From Lachnospiraceae bacterium (GTDB lineage: Bacteria > Bacillota > Clostridia > Lachnospirales > Lachnospiraceae): a DNA stretch of 64,000 nucleotides. The stretch covers positions 1 through 64,000 of the forward strand of contig JAGATV010000056.1 in the NCBI GenBank assembly GCA_017621075.1. Reading direction: 5' to 3'. Below, piece after piece: positions 1-8,309 of the stretch. The notes below the pieces were generated by a model. That model searched no databases. It was not told the origin of the DNA and saw nothing but the letters and a program-made list of their open reading frames with translations. Within the stretch, counting starts at the first letter, position 1; each line of letters opens with the position of its first letter. The translations under genes were made by a program, and so were the position numbers.

Positions 1-2
1 AC

Positions 3-1616
3 TGCTGTCTGTTTGATGTGCAGAATGTGCTCACCGGCGACTTTGAGATGGGAAATGTATGGTACAATGAGCCCAAGACCCTGGATGTGGCCTTCGATGT
101 CATCGGCGACATCGTGCTCAGTGCGGCCAGCCAGCAGTACGGCGGCTTTACGGTGCCCAGTGTGGATCTGATCTTGGAGCCTTATGCAGAGAAATCTTAT
201 CAGCATTATATCGAAAAATACAACAAATTAGGGGTAGATCCCAAGGTGGCACAGGAAGAGGCCTACAATGACGTGGTCAGAGAGTTTGAGCAGGGATTCC
301 AGGGATGGGAGTACAAGTTCAATACCGTGGGGAGCAGCCGCGGCGACTATCCGTTCATTACAGTGACAGCAGGTACGGGTACCGGCAGGTTTGCCAAGCT
401 GGCAACGATCACCATGTTAAATGTGAGAAGAAAGGGACAGGGTAAGAAGGAGTGCAAAAAGCCGGTGCTCTTCCCCAAGATCGTGTTCCTGTACGATGAG
501 AATCTTCACGGCCCCGGAAAGCCGCTGGAGGATGTGTTCAATGCAGGTGTGGAATGCTCCGCAAAGACCATGTATCCCGACTGGCTGAGCCTTACCGGCA
601 AGGGCTATGTGGCAAGTATGTACAAACAGTACGGCAAGATCGTATCCCCCATGGGCTGCCGTGCCTTTCTGTCTCCCTGGTATGTCAGGGGCGGTATGCA
701 TCCTGCGGATGAAAATGACGAGCCCGTATTTGTGGGACGTTTCAATATCGGGGCGGTTTCCCTGCACCTGCCCATGATCCTGGCAAAGGCAAGAAAAGAG
801 AGCCGGGATTTTTACGAGGTGTTAGACTATTATCTGAACCTGATCCGCCAGCTTCATATCAGGACGTATGCGTATCTGGGTGAGATGCGTGCCTCCACCA
901 ATCCTCTGGCATACTGTGAGGGAGGTTTCCTGGGCGGACATTTAAAGCTCACCGACAAGATCAAGCCCCTGCTGAAATCTGCCACTGCAAGCTTCGGCAT
1001 CACTGCACTCAATGAACTCCAGGAGCTGTACAACGGCAAGTCCCTGGTGGAGGACGGTGCCTTTGCGGTGGAGGTCATGGAGCATATCAATAAGAAAGTG
1101 ACGGAATTCAAGGAGGAGGATGGCAATCTTTACGCTATTTACGGCACTCCTGCCGAGAATCTCTGCGGACTTCAGGTAAAACAGTTCCGTAAGAAATATG
1201 GCATCATAGAAGGGGTTTCTGACAGGGAATATGTCAGCAACAGTTTCCACTGCCATGTGACGGAGGATATCACCCCCATCCAGAAGCAGAATCTGGAAGA
1301 TCGTTTCTGGGACTTGAGCAACGGTGGCAAGATCCAGTATGTAAAATATCCTATTGACTATAATATTGATGCCATCAAGACATTGATCTACCGCGCCATG
1401 GACATGGGCTTCTATGAAGGAGTAAATCTGTCCCTTGCGTATTGTGATGACTGCGGACACCAGGAGCTGGAGATGGATGTATGCCCGAAGTGTGGCAGCC
1501 GCAACCTCACCAAGATCGACAGAATGAACGGCTATCTGTCCTATTCCAGGGTACACGGGGATACCCGCCTGAATGATGCCAAGATGGCAGAGATCGCAGA
1601 GCGCAAGAGCATGTAA
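3..1616 (+). CDS. nrdD: Anaerobic ribonucleoside-triphosphate reductase, large subunit (5' end missing)
   Basis: Class III reductase making deoxyribonucleotides from NTPs without oxygen, using a glycyl radical installed by NrdG. The open frame is already running at base 3, so the N-terminal part, including any ATP cone, lies outside the window; the GTG at 18 is internal. The C-terminus is complete. A zinc site of two CxxC pairs lies at about 1443-1493, followed by the radical glycine in NGYL (GGC at 1530-1532), the place expected for this family. The tail RLNDAKMAEIAERKSM is also typical. nrdG follows 40 bases later and they are probably co-transcribed. Identification is secure; only the missing 5' end is uncertain. 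Confidence 0.96.
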   Translation, partial: CCLFDVQNVLTGDFEMGNVWYNEPKTLDVAFDVIGDIVLSAASQQYGGFTVPSVDLILEPYAEKSYQHYIEKYNKLGVDPKVAQEEAYNDVVREFEQGFQGWEYKFNTVGSSRGDYPFITVTAGTGTGRFAKLATITMLNVRRKGQGKKECKKPVLFPKIVFLYDENLHGPGKPLEDVFNAGVECSAKTMYPDWLSLTGKGYVASMYKQYGKIVSPMGCRAFLSPWYVRGGMHPADENDEPVFVGRFNIGAVSLHLPMILAKARKESRDFYEVLDYYLNLIRQLHIRTYAYLGEMRASTNPLAYCEGGFLGGHLKLTDKIKPLLKSATASFGITALNELQELYNGKSLVEDGAFAVEVMEHINKKVTEFKEEDGNLYAIYGTPAENLCGLQVKQFRKKYGIIEGVSDREYVSNSFHCHVTEDITPIQKQNLEDRFWDLSNGGKIQYVKYPIDYNIDAIKTLIYRAMDMGFYEGVNLSLAYCDDCGHQELEMDVCPKCGSRNLTKIDRMNGYLSYSRVHGDTRLNDAKMAEIAERKSM

Positions 1617-1656
1617 GGTAAGTTCGTAAGAGAAGAAATGAAGGAACAGAAATATC

Positions 1657-2169
1657 ATGAGATATCACAATATAACCAAAGATGATATGCGAAACGGTGA
1701 CGGCCTCAGAGTCGTGCTCTGGGTGGCGGGCTGCAATCACTGCTGCAAGGAATGTCAGAATCCCATCACATGGGACCCTGACGGCGGGCTGTTGTTCGAT
1801 GATGCTGCCAAACAGGAAATCTTCGAGCAGTTGGATCAGGACTATATCTCCGGGATCACTTTCTCCGGGGGAGATCCACTGCATCCTGCCAACCGCCTGG
1901 ATGTGCGGGGACTGATGGCAGAGATCAAGGACAAGTATCCGGACAAGACGATCTGGCTCTATACCGGAGACAGTTGGGAGAATATCAGGGAGTACCCCAT
2001 GATGCAGTATGTGGATGTCCTGGTGGACGGAGAATTCCATATTGAGGAACGGGATGTAAAGCTTTTGTGGAAGGGCAGCAAAAATCAGCGCGTCATTGAT
2101 GTGCAGAAAACCTTGCACAGCGAAAATCCGGACATTCCCGTGATCCATTGCCCGGATTACTATGTGTAA
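1657..2169 (+). CDS. nrdG: Anaerobic ribonucleotide reductase activating protein (radical SAM)
   Basis: Radical-SAM activase that uses S-adenosylmethionine and a [4Fe-4S] cluster to make the glycyl radical on NrdD. The cluster motif CxxxCxxC is formed by C26, C30 and C33 (GCNHCCKECQN), and TFSGGDPLHP near residue 65-75 is the usual SAM-contacting GGDP segment. At 170 residues it has the normal length for NrdG, which is a minimal radical-SAM fold. It starts 40 bases after nrdD with an AAGGA-type ribosome binding site, and the order nrdD-nrdG is standard. The extra cysteine C29 within the motif is not expected to bind the cluster. Confidence 0.96.
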   Translation: MRYHNITKDDMRNGDGLRVVLWVAGCNHCCKECQNPITWDPDGGLLFDDAAKQEIFEQLDQDYISGITFSGGDPLHPANRLDVRGLMAEIKDKYPDKTIWLYTGDSWENIREYPMMQYVDVLVDGEFHIEERDVKLLWKGSKNQRVIDVQKTLHSENPDIPVIHCPDYYV

Positions 2170-2217
2170 GATCACCGAAAAGAAAAAGAGAGGCTGACAG
2201 ATCAGACGGGAGAGATC

Positions 2218-2730
2218 ATGCGAAGAATAGCGAAATTCCATAAAGTAAGTGAAAGACAGTTCGTGGATGCCATGCTGGAGGCATTTCCTCAGTATACACA
2301 GGCAGATGTACAGGATATGTATGAATCCCTGGAACTTCCCAAAAGAGCTACGAAAGGCAGTGCCGGATATGACTTTTTTGCACCTTTTTCCTTTTCCCTG
2401 CCCCCTGCGGCAACCATTAAGATCCCCACGGGGATCAGGGTCGAGATGGAGGAGGACTGGGTCCTTAAGCTGTATCCCAGAAGCGGACTTGGCTTTAAGT
2501 TCCGCCTGCAGATGAACAATACGGTTGGCATTATTGACAGCGATTATTTCTATTCCGACAACGAGGGACATATCTTTGTAAAACTCACCAATGATTCCAA
2601 TGAGGGAAAGACTGTGGAGGTGGCTGCAGGAACCGGCTTTGTACAGGGTATTTTTCTGGAATACGGAATCACGGTGGACGATGATGCCGAGGGTATCCGC
2701 AACGGTGGCTTCGGAAGCACCACTCAATAG
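2218..2730 (+). CDS. dut: dUTP diphosphatase (dUTPase, trimeric type)
   Basis: Hydrolyses dUTP to dUMP and pyrophosphate, limiting uracil in DNA and feeding dTMP synthesis. All five motifs of the trimeric dUTPase family are visible in order: AGYDF (49-53), PRSGLG (87-92), GIIDSDY (104-110), GTGFVQGIF (138-146) and the C-terminal flap RNGGFGSTT (161-169), whose phosphate-gripping arginine and glycines are intact. About 40 extra residues precede motif 1, longer than the classical enzyme and of unknown role. Lying 48 bases after nrdG it forms a nucleotide-supply group with the reductase. dCTP deaminase is a related fold, but the motif 3 tyrosine and complete motif 5 favour dUTPase. Confidence 0.9.
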   Translation: MRRIAKFHKVSERQFVDAMLEAFPQYTQADVQDMYESLELPKRATKGSAGYDFFAPFSFSLPPAATIKIPTGIRVEMEEDWVLKLYPRSGLGFKFRLQMNNTVGIIDSDYFYSDNEGHIFVKLTNDSNEGKTVEVAAGTGFVQGIFLEYGITVDDDAEGIRNGGFGSTTQ

Positions 2731-2768
2731 TCACGGGTATCCGGGACGGCAGAGTAAAGGAGAAAATC

Positions 2769-3410
2769 ATGTCAAAATATGATCAGATAAGCAACTACTA
2801 TTACGAGCATAATGCTTCCGATTCCATCGTGACGGAGGATGAGACCGTACTGTTTCGGTGCAAGCCGCACAGATGGGCATTTGCTTTGAATAAGTCTGTT
2901 AAGATGATGCCCTTTGCCCTGATATGGCTGGCTTTTGACAGCTCGTTCCTACTTACCCTTTTTAAGGTGCCGGGCAAAGGTGCACTATCGGGAATGGCCC
3001 TGTTTTTGATCCCATTTTTTGCATTACATCTGATGCCGGTCTGGATCTGGCTGGGCAATGTGATATCCGCTTCCAAAAAGTGGCGGAATGCGGAGTATAT
3101 TGTTACCGATAAGCGCATCATTACCCAGAACGGTTTTGTGGGACGGGAATACAGCACGGCATTTTACAAAGAGATTACCGATGTGCAGCTTAGGATACAG
3201 GTCTTGGACAGGATTTTCGGTGTGGGAGATATCTACATCAGCACCGGCAAAGGGGATCTGATCTTTTATGACGTACCGAATCCTCACGAGATTTATCAGA
3301 AACTGCAGAGAATCATCCTGGATATCCAGACGGATATCCAGTTCCCCAATGCCATGAGGCCCGGAAACAATCCGGGTTACCATACCGAGTATACCGGGAT
3401 GCAGGAATAG
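2769..3410 (+). CDS. PH-domain membrane protein (YdbS/DUF304-like)
   Basis: A 213-residue protein with two hydrophobic segments (about 44-65 and 73-100) followed by a soluble bacterial PH-like domain. The stretch AEYIVTDKRIITQNG (108-122) is the signature beta-strand pair of the bPH_2/DUF304 family, and DIYISTGKG near 154-162 is the second hallmark. Such proteins are membrane-anchored with the PH domain in the cytoplasm; their biochemical role is poorly defined. ATG start with an AGGAGA box. It follows dut by 38 bases and may end the nrdD operon. Family assignment is good, function unknown. Confidence 0.8.
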   Translation: MSKYDQISNYYYEHNASDSIVTEDETVLFRCKPHRWAFALNKSVKMMPFALIWLAFDSSFLLTLFKVPGKGALSGMALFLIPFFALHLMPVWIWLGNVISASKKWRNAEYIVTDKRIITQNGFVGREYSTAFYKEITDVQLRIQVLDRIFGVGDIYISTGKGDLIFYDVPNPHEIYQKLQRIILDIQTDIQFPNAMRPGNNPGYHTEYTGMQE

Positions 3411-3427
3411 AGACAGGCGGCATTTTC

Positions 3428-3456
3428 GTATAATTGCTCCCTTTTCGGAGAAGCTA
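3428..3456 (+). promoter_or_regulatory. Putative forespore (sigma F/G-type) promoter
   Basis: GTATA at 3428-3432 and GGAGAAGCTA at 3447-3456 are 14 bases apart. The Bacillus sigma F consensus is GYATA, about 15 bases, then GGNRANANTR. The -35 is a perfect match and the -10 matches at 9 of 10 positions. It lies 39 bases upstream of a GerA-family gene expected to be forespore-expressed, which supports the call. This was judged by eye, and the short spacing is a caveat. Confidence 0.45.
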
Positions 3457-3494
3457 AGTACAGTTATTTAGTTTTCGGCCGGAAGGGGAGTTTT

Positions 3495-4979
3495 ATGTTG
3501 GATCAGGAGAAGGATGGCAAAAGAGGCGAAAAGCAGCTTTTTATGAGCGGAAGCTTTGGGGAGGATATGCAGTATCTCAATGAGACGCTGGCGGTCAGAC
3601 AGAATTTCGATGTGGTATACCGGGTGATCCGGATTGGTGGAAGAGATGCCTGTATGTACTTTGTGGACGGCTTCTGTAAGGATGAGCTGATGCAGAAACT
3701 GTTGCAGCAGCTTATGGAGATCACCAAAGAACAGATGCCAAAGGATGCCCATGAGATGTCCAAAGAGTATGTCTCTTATGTGGAAGTGGATATCGAGGAT
3801 CGGTGGGATAAGATCATAGACTCCCTGCTTTCCGGGGTGTTCGTGCTTCTGGTGGAAGGGTATGAAAAGGCGCTGCTTATCGATTCCAGGACCTATCCGG
3901 CCAGAAGCGTGGAAGAACCGGAGAAGGATAAGGTGCTTCGAGGTTCCAAGGACGGATTTGTGGAGACACTGGTATACAATACCGCACTGATCCGAAGGCG
4001 GATACGGAGCCCAAAGCTGCGGATGGAGATCATGAATGCGGGTGTCAGCTCCAGGACGGATATCGTTCTGTGCTATATGGAGGACAGGGTGGACCATGCT
4101 TTTCTGGAAGACGTAAAGCGCAAGATCAACCGCATCAGAGTGGATTCCCTGACCATGAATCAGGAGAGCCTTGCAGAGTGCCTGTACAAACGAAAATGGT
4201 ATAATCCTTTTCCCAAATTTAAATATACGGAGCGCCCGGACACGGCTGCCGCCCAGGTATTGGAAGGAAATATCGTGATACTGGTGGACAATTCCCCCTC
4301 AGCCATGATCACCCCCACTACCATTTTTGATGTGGTGGAAGAGGCAGATGATTATTATTTTCCGCCTATTACGGGAACGTATCTGCGTCTGACCAGATTT
4401 CTGATCGCCTTGCTGACGTACCTGGTAACGCCCACCTATCTGCTCCTTGCTGGCAATCCTCACTGGGTGCCGGAAAGCTTTTCTTTTATCCTGTTGAAGG
4501 AAGCCCCCAATGTGCCTTTGATCTGGCAGTTTTTGATCCTGGAGCTTGCCATAGACGGCCTGCGCCTTGCAGCGGTGAACACCCCAAATATGCTAAGCAC
4601 CCCCTTAAGTGTCATGGCGGCACTGGTGCTGGGAGAGTTTTCCGTAAACAGCGGCTGGTTTTCCTCAGAGGTGATGCTCTACATGGCCTTTGTGGCCATC
4701 GCCAACTATACCCAGGCCAATTACGAGCTGGGATATGCCTTGAAGTTTTTGCGGATACTGAATCTGATCCTGACAGAACTGTTCGGACCGTGGGGATATT
4801 GGGCAGGAATACTGACAGCGGTGGTCTGTGTGGTAAGCAACCGTACCGTATCCAGGACCAGCTATATCTATCCCTTAGTGCCCTTTGACTGGAAACGGTT
4901 AAAGAGTCGTCTGATCCGGCGCAGACTGCCGGGGGCCATGGAACGGCCGGAAACTGATAGCCGTAAAGAAAAGGTTTAA
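3495..4979 (+). CDS. GerA-family spore germination protein, SpoVAF-like
   Basis: Inner spore membrane protein of the GerA (A-subunit) family, associated with germinant receptors or, for SpoVAF, the SpoVA dipicolinate channel. 494 residues is the family's usual length. The N-terminal half is soluble and contains the hallmark run RSVEEPEKDKVLRGSKDGF followed by VETLVYNTALIRRRI. The C-terminal half (about 290-460) is hydrophobic with several membrane segments, beginning PTYLLLAGNP. The RGSKDGFVE and NTALIRRRI pattern looks closer to SpoVAF than to GerAA, an impression only. No GerB or GerC partner and no spoVA genes lie beside it. ATG start with GGAAGGGGAG box. Confidence 0.82.
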   Translation: MLDQEKDGKRGEKQLFMSGSFGEDMQYLNETLAVRQNFDVVYRVIRIGGRDACMYFVDGFCKDELMQKLLQQLMEITKEQMPKDAHEMSKEYVSYVEVDIEDRWDKIIDSLLSGVFVLLVEGYEKALLIDSRTYPARSVEEPEKDKVLRGSKDGFVETLVYNTALIRRRIRSPKLRMEIMNAGVSSRTDIVLCYMEDRVDHAFLEDVKRKINRIRVDSLTMNQESLAECLYKRKWYNPFPKFKYTERPDTAAAQVLEGNIVILVDNSPSAMITPTTIFDVVEEADDYYFPPITGTYLRLTRFLIALLTYLVTPTYLLLAGNPHWVPESFSFILLKEAPNVPLIWQFLILELAIDGLRLAAVNTPNMLSTPLSVMAALVLGEFSVNSGWFSSEVMLYMAFVAIANYTQANYELGYALKFLRILNLILTELFGPWGYWAGILTAVVCVVSNRTVSRTSYIYPLVPFDWKRLKSRLIRRRLPGAMERPETDSRKEKV

Positions 4980-4980
4980 A

Positions 4981-5009
4981 TTGCAATGTTGCGCTTAAGA
5001 TGCTATACT
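4981..5009 (+). promoter_or_regulatory. Sigma A-type promoter for degV
   Basis: TTGCAA (4981-4986), exactly 17 bases, then TATACT (5004-5009). Both hexamers are close to consensus. It lies 34 bases upstream of the degV start, immediately after the stop codon of the germination gene, so degV can be expressed independently of sporulation. Confidence 0.75.
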
Positions 5010-5043
5010 GTCACTATATAAGATCAATGATGGAGGAAACAGT

Positions 5044-5910
5044 ATGTTCAAGATAGTGACTGACAGTACAGCGGATCTGCCAAAGGAATATATGGAAGAA
5101 CATGATCTTGGCTGCATGTATTTAAGCTGTATCATAGATGGTGTGACCTACGGACAGGACAATCAACTGCCTGAAAAAGAGTTTTACGGATTGATGCGCA
5201 ATGAGGGTAAGATGCCTACTACATCCCAGATCAATCCCGAGGAGGCGAAGGCTGCCTTTGAAAAATATCTGGAAAAGGATAAGGAGATCCTTTATCTGGC
5301 ATTTTCCTCCGGCCTGAGCGGCACCTACAACAGCGTGCGCATTGCGGCGGAAGAACTGATGGAAGAAAGGCCGGACTGCAGGATCATTGTCATTGATACT
5401 CTGGCTGCATCCCTTGGCGAGGGGCTTTTGGTTTACAAGGCGGTTGCGCTGAGAGATGCGGGGAAGAGCCTGGATGAGGTGGCAGACTGGGTGAGGGAGA
5501 ATCTTCTTCACCTGACCCATGTGTTTACGGTAGATGATCTCTTTCATCTCTACAGGGGCGGAAGAGTCAGTAAGAGTGCCGCGGTTTTGGGCACTCTGGT
5601 GGGGATCAAGCCGAAACTCCATGTGGACAATGAGGGCCATCTGATCATGCTTGGCAAGGTGAGAGGACGTAAAAAGTCCCTGACTGCCCTGGTGGATTAT
5701 ATGGAGGAAAAGATGGGTTCTTACCGCGATCAGAATGACATCGTGTTCATCAGTCACGGAGATGCCTTAGAGGAGGCTGAATTTGTCCGGGATCAGATCA
5801 AGGAGCGGTTTGGCATAGACAGCTTTCTCATCAATTATGTGGGAACGGTGATCGGTTCCCATACCGGTCCCGGTGTCATTGCACTTTTCTTTATGGGCGA
5901 GGAGCGCTGA
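5044..5910 (+). CDS. DegV family fatty-acid-binding protein
   Basis: DegV proteins bind a fatty acid between two domains; some (FakB) present it to the kinase FakA for phosphorylation and membrane lipid synthesis. 288 residues, full length. Visible marks are DSTADLP (7-13) at the first strand, TTSQINP (59-65) which contacts the carboxylate, SSGLSGTY (88-95), and LYRGGRVSKSAA in the middle of the second domain, all typical. No FakA-like DAK kinase gene is nearby, so the FakB role is inferred. It has its own promoter and is followed by a palindromic terminator, so it is probably monocistronic. Confidence 0.92.
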   Translation: MFKIVTDSTADLPKEYMEEHDLGCMYLSCIIDGVTYGQDNQLPEKEFYGLMRNEGKMPTTSQINPEEAKAAFEKYLEKDKEILYLAFSSGLSGTYNSVRIAAEELMEERPDCRIIVIDTLAASLGEGLLVYKAVALRDAGKSLDEVADWVRENLLHLTHVFTVDDLFHLYRGGRVSKSAAVLGTLVGIKPKLHVDNEGHLIMLGKVRGRKKSLTALVDYMEEKMGSYRDQNDIVFISHGDALEEAEFVRDQIKERFGIDSFLINYVGTVIGSHTGPGVIALFFMGEER

Positions 5911-5924
5911 ATCCGTAAAATGAA

Positions 5925-5958
5925 GTCAAAAAAGACAGGATATCCTGTCTTTTTTGAC
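5925..5958 (+). terminator. Bidirectional rho-independent terminator
   Basis: A perfect 17+17-base palindrome centred on GGATATCC whose outer arms are A-rich on the left and T-rich on the right, so it can end transcription from degV and block read-through in either direction. It begins 15 bases after the degV stop codon. Confidence 0.85.
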
Positions 5959-6039
5959 GTTCCGGTGACGTTCCGGTGAATAAAAAACAGTAGTAATCAT
6001 AGCGAAATAGTGCTACAATGAGGGAAAAAGGAGGCGGCT

Positions 6040-8298
6040 ATGGTACAGATCAGAAAAAAGAGTGATGATATCGCAGTATATATTGAAGATCGGGAATACC
6101 TTGCCAATACCTATGTCCTGCGATGCTTCTTTATTACGATGCTGGTTTATACCGTAACTTTTTTGCTGAATCTGGTGGGTATCTTTGTCATTGATCAGAA
6201 GCTGATGCTGCAGGGATACATACCTTCTTTGCTTGTATATTTCATTGTGTTTTTTGCTTCCAGGAAAGTGTCTTTATCCGATGGCAGGACCAAATATTTC
6301 ATTCTGTTCGGAGTTATTTTAGTGTTTACCATAGCGGGAGTGTCCATTACCTATCATGTTGTCCTGGCATCCTTATTGCCGTTTTTGTACGCTACTTTAT
6401 ATTCCTCCAGGCAGGTGATGCGATATGTATATGCACTGACGGTGGTCAGTACCATCGTCATCGTGTACGGCGGATATTTCTGGGGATTGTGTGATGCCAA
6501 TATGGTCCTTCTGACTACCAGGAGAGTGCAGGATTATGTGTCCGACGGTCAGTTTTTGCTGACACAGGTGGGGGAGAGTCCCTATTTCAGTCTGTTCCTG
6601 TTTTTTGTGCTGCCCCGCTGTATCATCTATATTGCATTCGGCTATGTGTGCAGCAACATCTATAATATTGTCAGCGGGAGCCTTGAGAAGGCCAAGCTGA
6701 CTGCTGAGCTGGAGAAGGCAAAGACGGAGGCTGAAAACGCCAATCGTGCCAAGTCACAGTTTTTGGCTAAGATGTCCCATGAGATCAGGACGCCTATCAA
6801 TGCGGTCCTGGGTATGAATGAGATGATCCTTCGGGAAAGCCATGAGGAGGATGTGAGGAAGTATGCATGCGATATCAAGGATTCCTCTAAAGTGCTGTTA
6901 GACATCGTCAATGAGCTCCTGGATTCTTCCAAGATAGAATCCGGAAAGATGGAGCTCATCCCCGTCAATTATGAGATCGGCAGTTTTTTGAACGATCTGT
7001 ACAATATGATCGACATCAAGGCAAAAGAGAAAAATCTCACTCTGCAGTTTGTGATCGACCCTGCAATTCCCAGTGAGTATTACGGGGACGACAGGCGGAT
7101 CAGCCAGGTATTGCTGAATCTGCTGACCAATGCGGTAAAATATACCAATCAGGGCAGCGTGACCCTGACATTGACCGGCAGGGTGGAAGGAGATACGGCT
7201 GTCCTGCATTATTCCGTAAAAGATACCGGCATCGGGATCAAGCCGGAAGATATGGGAAAACTGCATGATGCATTTGCGAGGATCGATATGTCCAGGAACC
7301 GGTATGTAGAAGGAACGGGGCTTGGCATGAGTATTGTTGAGCAGCTTTTGCAACTGATGGGGAGCAGACTTAAGATACAGAGCGAGTACGGAAAGGGAAG
7401 TGAATTTTCTTTTGCTATCGAACAAAAGATCGTAGATGTACATCCTTTGGGCAATTTTGGAGAACGGCTTCAGAAATCTTTGGGAGAACAGGAGTGCCGG
7501 GTAGATTTTATTGCTCCCAAAGCGAAAGTCCTGGTGGTGGATGACAATAAGATCAATCTCAAGGTGTTCAGGGGACTGTTGAAGCCTGCTGAAATACAGG
7601 TGTATGAAGCGGAAAGCGGGGAGATGTGTCTTGATATACTCAGACAGCAATCCTTTGATATGATCTTTCTGGATTATATGATGCCCGATATGGATGGGAT
7701 AGAGACCTTTCACAAAATAAGGGATGGCAGATTGTGTGAGGGTGTCCCCATTATCATGCTTACGGCAAATGCGGTGATCGGAGAAAAAGAAAACTGTCTG
7801 CAGGAAGGATTTGATGATTTCCTGGCAAAACCCATCATGCCTGACAAATTGGATAAGATGCTTTTGCGCTATCTGCCGAAGGAGCTGGTGGTGATTTCGG
7901 ATCACACTAAGCAGGGATCGGTTCCCGCAAACGGGGAGGATGTCTTAAAGGAGATCCATGCAAGGCTACCGGAACTGGATCTGGAGAAAGGACTTGCGAC
8001 CTGCAGCCGGGATGTGGATTTTTATCTGGAACTGCTCAAGGACTTTACGGAACTGACCATCCTGGAGGAACTAAGCGGATATTTCAGGGAATCTGATCAT
8101 AAAAACTATTGTATCAGGATACATGGTTTTAAGAATAATGCTTATTCTGTGGGGGCGACTGCGATCGGGGATCTGGCATACAAGATGGAACAATCAAGCA
8201 GGGAGGGACTTTCAGAAACACTCCGAAAGATGCAGGAAAGGCTCGGAGAGCAGTATGAAAGAATCTGTGTACAGTACCGGGAGATTATGGAGAATTGA
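6040..8298 (+). CDS. Hybrid sensor histidine kinase (membrane sensor, HisKA, ATPase, receiver, Hpt)
   Basis: A 752-residue phosphorelay protein. Residues about 25-215 hold roughly six membrane segments and no recognisable extracellular domain. A short coiled coil (EKAKTEAENANRAKSQ) leads to the HisKA box FLAKMSHEIRTPINAV with phospho-acceptor H247. The HATPase follows with DTGIGI and GTGLGMSI. A receiver begins at VLVVDDNKINLKVF with acceptor D545 (FLDYMMPDMDG) and AKP lysine. The C-terminal Hpt domain has H695 in HGFKNNA. All steps of a His-Asp-His relay are therefore in one chain, leaving a further receiver as output. The gene 11 bases downstream ends in a receiver and is the obvious candidate. 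ATG start with AAGGAGG. Confidence 0.93.
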   Translation: MVQIRKKSDDIAVYIEDREYLANTYVLRCFFITMLVYTVTFLLNLVGIFVIDQKLMLQGYIPSLLVYFIVFFASRKVSLSDGRTKYFILFGVILVFTIAGVSITYHVVLASLLPFLYATLYSSRQVMRYVYALTVVSTIVIVYGGYFWGLCDANMVLLTTRRVQDYVSDGQFLLTQVGESPYFSLFLFFVLPRCIIYIAFGYVCSNIYNIVSGSLEKAKLTAELEKAKTEAENANRAKSQFLAKMSHEIRTPINAVLGMNEMILRESHEEDVRKYACDIKDSSKVLLDIVNELLDSSKIESGKMELIPVNYEIGSFLNDLYNMIDIKAKEKNLTLQFVIDPAIPSEYYGDDRRISQVLLNLLTNAVKYTNQGSVTLTLTGRVEGDTAVLHYSVKDTGIGIKPEDMGKLHDAFARIDMSRNRYVEGTGLGMSIVEQLLQLMGSRLKIQSEYGKGSEFSFAIEQKIVDVHPLGNFGERLQKSLGEQECRVDFIAPKAKVLVVDDNKINLKVFRGLLKPAEIQVYEAESGEMCLDILRQQSFDMIFLDYMMPDMDGIETFHKIRDGRLCEGVPIIMLTANAVIGEKENCLQEGFDDFLAKPIMPDKLDKMLLRYLPKELVVISDHTKQGSVPANGEDVLKEIHARLPELDLEKGLATCSRDVDFYLELLKDFTELTILEELSGYFRESDHKNYCIRIHGFKNNAYSVGATAIGDLAYKMEQSSREGLSETLRKMQERLGEQYERICVQYREIMEN

Positions 8299-8309
8299 GG
8301 TAGACTATC

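Noticed and set aside
1507..2727. A 406-codon open frame on the - strand opposite nrdG and dut
   Set aside because: It is the mirror of two well-identified genes and shows no domain or ribosome site; caused by codon bias.
5956..5977. Two 11-base copies of GACGTTCCGGT in tandem
   Set aside because: Only two copies directly after a terminator; too short to assign meaning.
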